DNA from: Polynucleobacter sp. MWH-Jannik1A5
GTDB lineage: Bacteria > Pseudomonadota > Gammaproteobacteria > Burkholderiales > Burkholderiaceae
NCBI RefSeq assembly: GCF_018881795.1
Contig: NZ_JACVPQ010000001.1
Span: 124,001-188,000 of the forward strand
DNA length: 64,000 nt
Direction: 5' to 3'
The notes below the pieces were generated by a model. It was not told the DNA's origin, did not search any database, and saw nothing but the letters and a program-made list of their open reading frames with translations. The translations under genes were made by a program, and so were the position numbers. Position 1 is the stretch's first letter, and the number at the start of each line of letters is the position of its first letter. Below are positions 27,601 through 34,760 of this stretch, piece by piece.

Positions 27601-28387
27601 GAGTACGTGTTTGAGGGACATTAGAGCCCCATGCAATGATGAAAGTAGAGTTATACCAATCAGCGGATTCCGGCACATCGGTTTGCTCACCCCATACCTG
27701 GGGGCTAGCTGGTGGCAAATCACAATACCAATCGTAAAAGCTCATGCATACGCCACCGATTAGACTTAAGTAACGCGATCCAGCTGCATAACTCACCATT
27801 GACATTGCTGGGATCGGAGAGAAGCCAATAATCCGATCGGGTCCATGCTTTTTAATCGTATAGACATTCGCTGCGGCAATGATTTCATTTACCTCATCCC
27901 ACGAACTGCGAACGAAACCACCCTTACCCCGTAACTCCATCCACTCTTTGCGCTTAGCAGTGTTTTCAACTAAATTTGCCCAAGCATCTACCGGAGATTT
28001 GGCGACCGACTTTGCTTCACGCCACTGCTTTAGCAGTCGGCCGCGGATCATTGGATACTTCACGCGATTGGCACTGTACATGTACCAGCTGTAGCTCGCG
28101 CCGCGTGCACAACCCCGAGGCTCGTGATTAGGCAGGTCAGGTCTAGTGCGCGGGTAATCAGTTTGCTGAGTTTCCCAAGTAACAATGCCGCCTTTGACAT
28201 AAATTTTCCAAGAACATGATCCCGTGCAATTGGTACCATGCGTTGAACGTACGATCTTATCGTGCTGCCAGCGCGAACGATAAGCGTCTTCCCACGTGCG
28301 GTCTTCTCCGACCGTCACACCATGGCCATCTGAAAACTCTTCTTTATCTGCAGATAAAAACTTGAGGCGATCTAAAAAGTGACTCAT
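24614..28387 (-). CDS. narG: NarG nitrate reductase catalytic subunit
   Basis: 1257 residues, the usual NarG size. The N-terminal FS0 cluster motif HGTNCTGSCSW is followed by CARGASYSWYMYSANRVKYP, and the molybdenum-ligand aspartate region has YNSTFIIAWGSNVPQTRTPD. The active site reduces nitrate to nitrite on the cytoplasmic side with bis-MGD. Its ATG follows AAAGGATTG. It heads the GHJI part of the operon, 20 bases after narK2. No Tat peptide is seen, apart from the short N-terminal vestige typical of membrane NarG. Confidence 0.97.
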   Translation of the reverse strand: MSHFLDRLKFLSADKEEFSDGHGVTVGEDRTWEDAYRSRWQHDKIVRSTHGTNCTGSCSWKIYVKGGIVTWETQQTDYPRTRPDLPNHEPRGCARGASYSWYMYSANRVKYPMIRGRLLKQWREAKSVAKSPVDAWANLVENTAKRKEWMELRGKGGFVRSSWDEVNEIIAAANVYTIKKHGPDRIIGFSPIPAMSMVSYAAGSRYLSLIGGVCMSFYDWYCDLPPASPQVWGEQTDVPESADWYNSTFIIAWGSNVPQTRTPDAHFFTEVRYKGAKTVAITPDYAEISKLADIWMHPKQGTDAAIAMAMGHVILKEFYFNKRTEYFDDYVRRYTDMPNLVMLEEKVLDDGRKVLVPGRYARSSDFDGKLGQTNGADWKTVAFDTAGKPVVPNGSIGFRWGPEGRKDQGKWNLESKEANYGNDVKLKLSLMEDQSIHDVVPVGFPYFGGIDTPYFDANKQSDVLVQNIPAKKIILTENGVEKEVFVATVFDLLAGNYGIDRGLGGECAKSYDDNVPYTPAWQESITGVKREQVIAVARQFAENAEKTKGKSMVIIGAAMNHWYHCDMNYRGIINMLMMCGCIGQSGGGWAHYVGQEKLRPQTGWTPLAFALDWIRPPRQQNSTSFFYAHTDQWRYEKLGMEEVLSPLANKEEYTGSMIDFNVRAERMGWLPSAPQLKTNPLEVVKEALAAGKDPKEYVVDGLKSGTLQMSCEDPDHPSNWPRNMFVWRSNILGSSGKGHEYFLKHLLGTSHGVQGKDLGVDEARPSEVEWHDKAPEGKLDLLVTLDFRMSTTCLYSDIVLPTATWYEKNDLNTSDMHPFIHPLSTAVDPAWEARSDWDIYKGFAKKFSEVCVGHLGVEKEIVMTPLMHDTPAELAQAFDVQEWKKGECDLIPGKTAPQIAVVERDYPNTYNRFTALGPLMDKVGNGGKGIAWDTKVEVEQLRELNGRVEHGEMKGMAKISTDIDAAEVVLMLAPETNGHVAVKAWDALSKITGLEHAHLALHREDEKIRFRDIQAQPRKIISSPTWSGLESEKVSYNACYTNVHEYIPWRTLTGRQQFYQDHKWMRAFGEGFVSYRPPVDLKTIIEVKGIKPNGNKEIVLNFITPHQKWGIHSTYSDNLMMLTLNRGGPVVWLSEDDAVKAGIVDNDWVELYNANGAIAARAVVSQRVNPGMVMMYHAQEKIINTPGSEITGMRGGIHNSVTRIVLKPTHMIGGYAQLSYGFNYYGTIGTNRDEFVTVRKMRNIDWLDSENANTVQA

Positions 28388-28407
28388 ATCAATCCTTTAA
28401 TATTTTC

Positions 28408-29790
28408 TTAGCAAGGCATTGGTGCGTTCTTACGGCTGTAATACCACCAGGTAATGAACGTACAGGTAACGTAAAAAACAATGAACGAGTACAGGGCAGC
28501 TTCAGGACCGCCTGTAGCAGCAATAGAACTTCCATAACTCTTGGGAATGAAGAATCCTCCGTAAGCACCTACTGCAGAACTAAAACCGAGCACTGCTGCA
28601 GCTTCTTTATTGGCATCACGAATTGCTTGGTCCTTGTCAGCCTGAGTATTGCCAGCGGCACGTTGACGCTCTGTCATGAAAATGACTGGGATCATGCGGA
28701 AAGTTGATCCATTGCCAATTCCAGATGTTGCAAACAACACCATAAATGCAAACAAGAATCCGTAGAAGTCACCACCCGCGCCTTTGTGAGGCAGATAATT
28801 CAAGACTGCAAGTACACCAGCACCCATTGCAATGAAGTTCCAGAATGTAACTCTGGCGCCGCCTAGCTTATCTGCCAGCCATCCACCTATAGGTCTTGCT
28901 AATGCACCAACCAATGGTCCAAGCCATGCATAACTAAGCGCGTTAACGCCAGGAAATTGGCTCTTAATCAGCAAAGGAAAGCCAGCTGAGTAGCCAATAA
29001 AAGAGCCGAAGGTACCCAAATACAACCAGCACATGAGCCAGTTATGTTTGCGCTTAAAGATCACTGCCTGATCAGCAAAAGAGGCTTTTGCCTCAGCCAA
29101 ATCGTTCATACCAAACCAGGCAGCAATTGCCGATACCGCAATAAAAGGCACCCAAATGAAGCCAGCATTTTGCAGCCACATTGGAACTTCTTTACCGGCT
29201 TTTAAAATTATTGTGGAGTCACCACCTAAACTACCAAATACGCCTGCTGTAATCACTAGCGGTACAACTAACTGAACAATAGATACCCCCAAATTACCTA
29301 GACCTGCATTAAGGCCTAAAGCCGTGCCTTTTTGCGCTTTGGGGTAAAAGAAGCTGATATTAGCCATTGAGGAAGCAAAATTTCCGCCACCCAACCCACA
29401 TAACAAGGCTAGCAAGATAAAAAACTCATAAGGGGTTGCCGGATTCTGGACTGCAAATCCGATGCCAACAGCAGGAATTAATAATGATGCCGTTGAAATT
29501 GCCGTCCAGCGTCTGCCTCCAAAGATTGGAACTGCAAAAGAATAAAAAATTCGCAGAGTAGCGCCACATAATGCAGGAAGGGATGCCAACCAAAAAAGTT
29601 GATTCGTCGAGAATTTAAATCCAACATTCGGTAAGTTCACCACTACTACTGACCACACCATCCAGACTGCAAATGCAAGGGTTAAGGCCGGGATCGAGAT
29701 CAATAAATTGCGCTTCGCAATCGGCTTTCCAGTAAATTCCCAAAACTGCTTATTCTCCGGCTCCCAGCGCGAAATTACGGTCGAGGACAT
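28408..29790 (-). CDS. narK2: NarK2-type nitrate/nitrite antiporter
   Basis: 460 residues with about twelve membrane helices. The N-terminal EFTGKPIAKRNLLISIPALT and VVVVNLPNVGFKF, and the nitrate signature CGLGGGNFASSMANISFFYP, mark the NarK2 class of major-facilitator nitrate/nitrite exchangers. A long cytoplasmic loop carries RQRAAGNTQADKDQAIRDANKEA (quoted here by its ends). It imports nitrate against nitrite export for NarG. AAAGGAAA precedes its ATG. It lies between narK1 and narG. Confidence 0.93.
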   Translation of the reverse strand: MSSTVISRWEPENKQFWEFTGKPIAKRNLLISIPALTLAFAVWMVWSVVVVNLPNVGFKFSTNQLFWLASLPALCGATLRIFYSFAVPIFGGRRWTAISTASLLIPAVGIGFAVQNPATPYEFFILLALLCGLGGGNFASSMANISFFYPKAQKGTALGLNAGLGNLGVSIVQLVVPLVITAGVFGSLGGDSTIILKAGKEVPMWLQNAGFIWVPFIAVSAIAAWFGMNDLAEAKASFADQAVIFKRKHNWLMCWLYLGTFGSFIGYSAGFPLLIKSQFPGVNALSYAWLGPLVGALARPIGGWLADKLGGARVTFWNFIAMGAGVLAVLNYLPHKGAGGDFYGFLFAFMVLFATSGIGNGSTFRMIPVIFMTERQRAAGNTQADKDQAIRDANKEAAAVLGFSSAVGAYGGFFIPKSYGSSIAATGGPEAALYSFIVFYVTCTFITWWYYSRKNAPMPC

Positions 29791-29814
29791 GATGTTTCCT
29801 TTTCTTTGCGATAT

Positions 29815-31077
29815 TTAAGAAAGCGATGGAATGGATTTAGCACCCATCACTTCAGATTTACGAACTTCAGTGAGATACATCCAGATAAGCGATACCCACA
29901 CTACGCCGTACATCAGCATGAATGCACTTGAACGAATCCCTGTGACATCTAAAATGGCGCCAAACATAATCGGCAGAATGAATCCGCCCAAACCACCGGC
30001 CAAGCCAACAATTCCTGAAATGGTGCCGATATTTTCTGGGTAGTCGTCGCCGATATATTTGAAAACACTGGCCTTACCAAACGCCCATGCAATGCCCAAG
30101 ATGAACATGAGGCCAGTAAACAAATAAATATTCAGGCCAATGTGAAAAGTCTCAGGCCCATTAATCGTTTGGATAGTGAAATCGGTTTGGGGGTAAGAGA
30201 GTAAAAAAAGGCAAATCCAACTTACCCACATTACCCACCAAGTGACCTGATGGGCACCATATTTGTCAGATAACCATCCACCAATTGCTCTTAATACGCC
30301 ACCAGGTAATGAGAAACATGCAGCAAGTAATGCGGCGGTCCGAATTTCCAGACCAAACTCACCGACGTAGTACTGCACCATCCACAAGCTGAGGCCAACA
30401 TAACCACCAAAGACAATGCTGTAGTACTGGCAGTAGCGCAATACTTTCGGGTCTTTTAGGGCTTTTAATTGATCTTTAAAGGAAATATTGCTCGTTACCA
30501 AATGAGAAGGATCGCTAGCGCTAAAAATCCAAAATAAGAGTGCTGCGCCCAACATAACGCCTGCATATACCTGCGGTACTACAGCCCAACCAAATGCCAC
30601 CACCAAGGCAGGCGCTATAAATTTGTTAACTGCGGCACCAGAGTTACCAGCACCATAGACGCCCATTGCAAAACCCTGACGATTTTTTGGGAACCATCTT
30701 GCTACATAAGGAGTGCCGACAGAGAACGATCCACCAGCCAAGCCTACGAATAGACCAATAACCAGAAAGTGCCAATATTGCGTGGCATAACTCATCATCC
30801 AGATAGGAATAACTGTAGAGAGCATCAGTAAAAACATCACAATGCGACCACCGAATCGATCGGTCCAGATTCCCAGCGGCACACGTACAAGTGAGCCAGT
30901 CAAGATAGGGGTAGCTGTTAAAAGACCAAATTGAGTTGCACTTAAGTCGAGTGATTTTTTAATCGGTATACCTATCACACCGAACATCATCCACACCATA
31001 AAGCAAACGGTGAAGGCAAATGTGCTGACAATCAGAACTGAATATGCTTTAGTGCTAGTTTTGGCTATCGAACTCAT
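29815..31077 (-). CDS. narK1: NarK1-type nitrate/proton symporter
   Basis: 420 residues, twelve membrane helices. The signature GLAGGSFSVGTPYVARWFP (first nitrate motif) and the second glycine-rich motif SGIVGLAGGLGGFILP fit the NarK1 class, which brings nitrate in with protons to start respiration before nitrite accumulates. AAGGGG precedes the ATG. It is the first gene of the narK1K2GHJI operon. The 128-base upstream gap holds two hairpins and only a poor FNR half-site (TTGAT at about 31110). Confidence 0.92.
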   Translation of the reverse strand: MSSIAKTSTKAYSVLIVSTFAFTVCFMVWMMFGVIGIPIKKSLDLSATQFGLLTATPILTGSLVRVPLGIWTDRFGGRIVMFLLMLSTVIPIWMMSYATQYWHFLVIGLFVGLAGGSFSVGTPYVARWFPKNRQGFAMGVYGAGNSGAAVNKFIAPALVVAFGWAVVPQVYAGVMLGAALLFWIFSASDPSHLVTSNISFKDQLKALKDPKVLRYCQYYSIVFGGYVGLSLWMVQYYVGEFGLEIRTAALLAACFSLPGGVLRAIGGWLSDKYGAHQVTWWVMWVSWICLFLLSYPQTDFTIQTINGPETFHIGLNIYLFTGLMFILGIAWAFGKASVFKYIGDDYPENIGTISGIVGLAGGLGGFILPIMFGAILDVTGIRSSAFMLMYGVVWVSLIWMYLTEVRKSEVMGAKSIPSLS

Positions 31078-31141
31078 GAATACCCCTTAATGTCATGAGT
31101 TAATTATCAAAACTAACGGGGATTAAAAATATCCTCCAAAA

Positions 31142-31191
31142 GACTACTTTCAAAAAGCAGTCGAACTATAGGCAGCTGTGGCTTATAGTTC
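31142..31191 (-). terminator. Two adjacent hairpins between narL and narK1
   Basis: GAACTATA/TATAGTTC (31163-31170 and 31184-31191) and GACTACTTT/AAAGCAGTC (31142-31150 and 31154-31162) form two neighbouring stems. On the minus strand they follow narL directly. The second has TTTTT inside its stem-loop and TTTTGG after it. They probably end the narXL transcript, and may also act as a leader structure for narK1. Confidence 0.55.
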
Positions 31192-31205
31192 TTTAGGACT
31201 AGTAC

Positions 31206-31883
31206 TTACGAAATAATGCCTTCAGCATTGGCAAACACTGCCACCTGTACTCGAGAAGTCAAGTTGAGCTTTCTCAAAATATGCTGTACGTGAATCTTGA
31301 CAGTAGTTTCAGCTATGCCAAGCTGCCGAGCGATTTCTTTATTACTTGACCCAACGGCAATCAAGCGGACAGTATCGATCTCCCTGGGTGATAACGTAGC
31401 CGCCAAAGAAGTATTTGAGGGCTTATCTTCTTTTCTGGTATTGGTCTTAAAGGCACTAACTAGCTTATGAGTCAGCTCCTTGCTAATAACCGACTCACCT
31501 TCAAACGCCTTCCGAATGCCAAGTAGAAGCTCGTCTTTCTCGCTAGTTTTAAGCAAATACCCCTGGGCGCCATTTTGCAAAGCTTGCATTAAATCAGATT
31601 CATCTTCGCTCACTGTAAGCATGATGACAGTCGAATCAGGGGATGCATGAAAAATATCAGGGAGCGATTGAATGCCACTGGCGCCAGGCAAATGATTGTC
31701 AAGCAAGATTACATCCGGCTTTAGAGATTTACATAAGCGCAACGCCTCAATAGCGTCCCCAGCTTCGCCGACAACATCAAAGTCACTGGCCTGCGAAATT
31801 AAAGCGATCAAACCTCGCCTAAATAAGGTGTGGTCGTCAACAACTAGAATCCGGATTTTTTCCAATTTTTTCCACACCTTCAA
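31206..31883 (-). CDS. narL: NarL nitrate/nitrite response regulator
   Basis: 225 residues. The receiver domain has acidic D16/D17, phospho-acceptor D62 in VILLDNHLPG and K112-type lysine in GYLLKTSEKDE. The C-terminal LuxR-type helix-turn-helix reads LSPREIDTVRLIAVGSSNKEIARQLGIAETTVKIHVQHIL (quoted by ends LSPREI and HVQHIL). It binds nar promoters when phosphorylated by NarX. It starts 22 bases after narX, so they form one unit. It lies immediately before the narK1 operon, its likely target. Confidence 0.92.
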   Translation of the reverse strand: MKVWKKLEKIRILVVDDHTLFRRGLIALISQASDFDVVGEAGDAIEALRLCKSLKPDVILLDNHLPGASGIQSLPDIFHASPDSTVIMLTVSEDESDLMQALQNGAQGYLLKTSEKDELLLGIRKAFEGESVISKELTHKLVSAFKTNTRKEDKPSNTSLAATLSPREIDTVRLIAVGSSNKEIARQLGIAETTVKIHVQHILRKLNLTSRVQVAVFANAEGIIS

Positions 31884-31905
31884 TATTGAGATAACAGAAT
31901 ATCAC

Positions 31906-33756
31906 CTACGTAGGTAAAGTTAACGATATGCAGGTTCCTGCCAATGCCTCCGAGCTCAACTCCAGCTTGGCTCCAATTTTATTGGCACGTTCCTGCATGA
32001 TACTCATCCCCACATGCGTGCTATCAACCGTATTTAGCTCTGTTGAAAAACCAATCCCATCATCAATTACTCTAAACATCCATTTTGGCGATTGCACTAC
32101 TTCGACTCTTACAATGCTCGCTTTCGAATGCTTTCTGATATTTGATAAGGCCTCTTGAATGACATGCATTACCTGAATCTGAACATCTGGCGCTAAAGGA
32201 AGTCCTTGCCCTTCAACAGATAGCTCAGTATGAATACCGGATTGGTGCTCGAATTTTTGTAAAGTCGTCTTTATCGCAGGTTCAATATCCTCGGTATTAG
32301 TACGCGTTCTAAAATGCAACAAAAGCTCGCGCACGTCACTATAACTTTCTCTCAAGCCTTCATCCAGCTCACCTAGGATAGTTTTGGCCTTTTCCGTAGC
32401 GGGCTCTACGATCTCATCTCTGAGCATTCCAACCTGTAATTTTAAAAACGCTAGTGACTGCGCAATTGAATCATGCAACTCTCTTGCTAATAAACTGCGC
32501 TCCTCAGAAATTGCCGCCTCTTTCTCCAAAGCTTTAATTCTCAAAGCCTCCATTGCCCCAGCCAAATGATGTGCCAAGGTCCCTAGCAAGGCCCTCTGAT
32601 CTGAATCTATCGACTGCTCCTTAATATAAAAAATATCAATTTCGCCAAGTAAATCTTGCTGAAATAGGATCGGAACCGAAATAAGGGCGTTATAACCTGC
32701 CTTTACGCAATGCCGATCCGCCTCTATCTTTGGATCAAATGTAATTACCTGAATTTCTGCATTACCACTAGACTGTCCACAGTAACAGTCTCCAGCAACC
32801 AAACATTGCTCTTCCTCGGCAATGGATGAGGGTAAATTTGCGCCAGATAATAAAAAATATCTCTTATTTGCCTGATCTGTCCAACGTATCGCGATGGCAG
32901 AAGCGTCCGTTATAGACAAAATTCGCTTTGAAAATCCTTGAGCCAATCTTTCCAGATTATCTTCTGTTGAAACGAATGAACTCAAATCATATAGCGCTTG
33001 CAAACGATTTTGTCGCTCTTGTAAATGGAATGTCTTTTCCCGGACCTTTGCCTCTAACCCGCTATATAAGTCACTAATAGTTTCAGTCATTGAATTAAAG
33101 CCGATTGCCAAATCACCAAATTCATCTTTTGCCTCGATTTGAACTCGTGTATTTAATTTTCCGGATCTCACACCATCAAAACCAATGCGCAGCTTCTCTA
33201 CTGGATCTAAAATAACGGAATACCCCACATACATGATGACTAATGTGGCAAAAAGAGAGATAGCCAACATAGCAAACTGGAATAGATGGAGCATATTTGT
33301 CCAGTAATCAACCTCGACTTCTATTGACCCGACAAACCGATCAATATTCGCAACAAAATTATCAATGCGCGATACAGAAATACTGGTAGCCTTCCTCGTC
33401 TGTAGATCATCTTTGATGCTGCTCCATTGACCAGAAATATTTAGAAACAATTGTTTATTTAATTGATTCCAAGGCACAAATAGCGGCCGAGCTGGATCTC
33501 CATATTTAAGGGTAATGATGCTGTTGTCAAACTTAGTTATTAGCTTAGTTGTTGCCGCAGCATCACCCTCATTTACCAGAAGGGCTAACTGATAAGTTTG
33601 CATTCTCATGCGGCCAGCCTCATTGATTGCTGCCGCGCCACCCTCAAGCTTCCAAGTAACCCATAAAGTAAAGCTAATAGAAATCATCGCCAACACCAAA
33701 AGTGTCGTGCCAATGATCATTAGTTTCTTTTTTAAGGTAAATTCGGTATTCTTCAT
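31906..33756 (-). CDS. narX: NarX nitrate-sensing histidine kinase
   Basis: 616 residues. The first membrane helix (about 10-32) is followed by the nitrate-binding P-box NEAGRMRMQTYQLALLV. A periplasmic helical domain, a second membrane helix (about 155-178), HAMP, a GAF-like module with a Cys pattern (CLVAGDCYCG, HCV), and the HisKA_3 dimer segment with H428 in LARELHDSIAQSL and an ATPase domain complete it. It phosphorylates NarL when nitrate is present. Its ATG lies only 17 bases from that of the divergent channel gene. One start may be misplaced; ATG at 33720 is an alternative. Confidence 0.92.
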   Translation of the reverse strand: MKNTEFTLKKKLMIIGTTLLVLAMISISFTLWVTWKLEGGAAAINEAGRMRMQTYQLALLVNEGDAAATTKLITKFDNSIITLKYGDPARPLFVPWNQLNKQLFLNISGQWSSIKDDLQTRKATSISVSRIDNFVANIDRFVGSIEVEVDYWTNMLHLFQFAMLAISLFATLVIMYVGYSVILDPVEKLRIGFDGVRSGKLNTRVQIEAKDEFGDLAIGFNSMTETISDLYSGLEAKVREKTFHLQERQNRLQALYDLSSFVSTEDNLERLAQGFSKRILSITDASAIAIRWTDQANKRYFLLSGANLPSSIAEEEQCLVAGDCYCGQSSGNAEIQVITFDPKIEADRHCVKAGYNALISVPILFQQDLLGEIDIFYIKEQSIDSDQRALLGTLAHHLAGAMEALRIKALEKEAAISEERSLLARELHDSIAQSLAFLKLQVGMLRDEIVEPATEKAKTILGELDEGLRESYSDVRELLLHFRTRTNTEDIEPAIKTTLQKFEHQSGIHTELSVEGQGLPLAPDVQIQVMHVIQEALSNIRKHSKASIVRVEVVQSPKWMFRVIDDGIGFSTELNTVDSTHVGMSIMQERANKIGAKLELSSEALAGTCISLTLPT

Positions 33757-33773
33757 TCCACAACATATAAATA

Positions 33774-34739
33774 ATGATACAAAGAGACAAAGAGCCCAAT
33801 TGGCTTCATCGCCTACACCCAGGACTATTTGGCATGTCCCTAAGCTTACTTAGCCTCTCCTTCGCATGGAGTAAATACTCTCACGTCACTTCAATTTCAA
33901 CTTTTTGGATTGAACGTTTTTTTCTTGTACTCGGCATCTTCATTCTATGCTTTCTAACAATACTCTGGAGTATTAAGGCGATTTTTTATCCTCAAGCGAT
34001 TAGGGAGAAGTTCTTAAACCCGGTTTTAGGCCCAATGATGGCTTATTTTCCTATTAGCACAATGCTTGCTATCGCTCTACTATTCCCCAGATTTCCGGAA
34101 TACTCTACGTTTGCTTATACGTTAACTGCTATCGCGCTCATTATTCAAGTCACCATTGCTTGGCGAGTGGTTCATATGCTCTCAATGGGTAATATGCCCA
34201 CTGACCAAGTAACACCAGCGCTGTATCTACCCATTGTTCCTGGCGGCTTAGTTGGAGGCGCTGCGTTAGCTGCAATTGGATTGCCTGGATTTGGATATCT
34301 TGTATGGGGAATGGGTCTTGGAGGTTGGGCGTTATTAGAAATGCGCATTTTGCATCGCTTGTTTGCAGGCCCTCTGCCACCGCAATTTCGCCCAACCATT
34401 GGAATTGAAATGGGTCCAGCAGCAGTTAGCACCATCACCGCCATTACGATTTGGCCAAACCTTCCAGTTGATGCCATCTTGGTAGGTTTGGGTATTGCAT
34501 CAGGTCCTATTTTTGCAGTACTCACGAGATGGCGGTCTTGGACGGCGGTCCCCTTTTCATTTGGATTTTGGTCATTTGCATTCCCTGCTGCTGCAACCAC
34601 CTCTTGCGTCATTGAGGCGGTTATACGAGGAGGCTGGCCCCATCAAGCTGCGACGATTGCAATTGCTATTTCTACTGCGCTTGTCCTATTTTTGCTAGCC
34701 CGAACAATAATCTTGTTGATTCAACAAAAACTATATTGA
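33774..34739 (+). CDS. TDT/SLAC1-family anion channel-like membrane protein
   Basis: 321 residues with about ten membrane helices. The N-terminal LHRLHPGLFGMSLSLLSLSFAW and later PALYLPIVPGGLVGGAAL fit the tellurite-resistance/dicarboxylate (TehA) and SLAC1 family. Plant SLAC1 and bacterial TehA pass anions such as chloride or nitrate. It is divergent from narX with only 17 bases between starts, so it may respond to the same signals. No ribosome site is clear. Nitrate or nitrite transport would fit context but is inferred. Confidence 0.75.
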   Translation: MIQRDKEPNWLHRLHPGLFGMSLSLLSLSFAWSKYSHVTSISTFWIERFFLVLGIFILCFLTILWSIKAIFYPQAIREKFLNPVLGPMMAYFPISTMLAIALLFPRFPEYSTFAYTLTAIALIIQVTIAWRVVHMLSMGNMPTDQVTPALYLPIVPGGLVGGAALAAIGLPGFGYLVWGMGLGGWALLEMRILHRLFAGPLPPQFRPTIGIEMGPAAVSTITAITIWPNLPVDAILVGLGIASGPIFAVLTRWRSWTAVPFSFGFWSFAFPAAATTSCVIEAVIRGGWPHQAATIAIAISTALVLFLLARTIILLIQQKLY

Positions 34740-34760
34740 ACTCACTGCATCCACAGATGA

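Noticed and set aside
31090..31125. FNR site upstream of narK1
   Set aside because: Only one half (TTGAT) matches; the other half differs in three of five bases.
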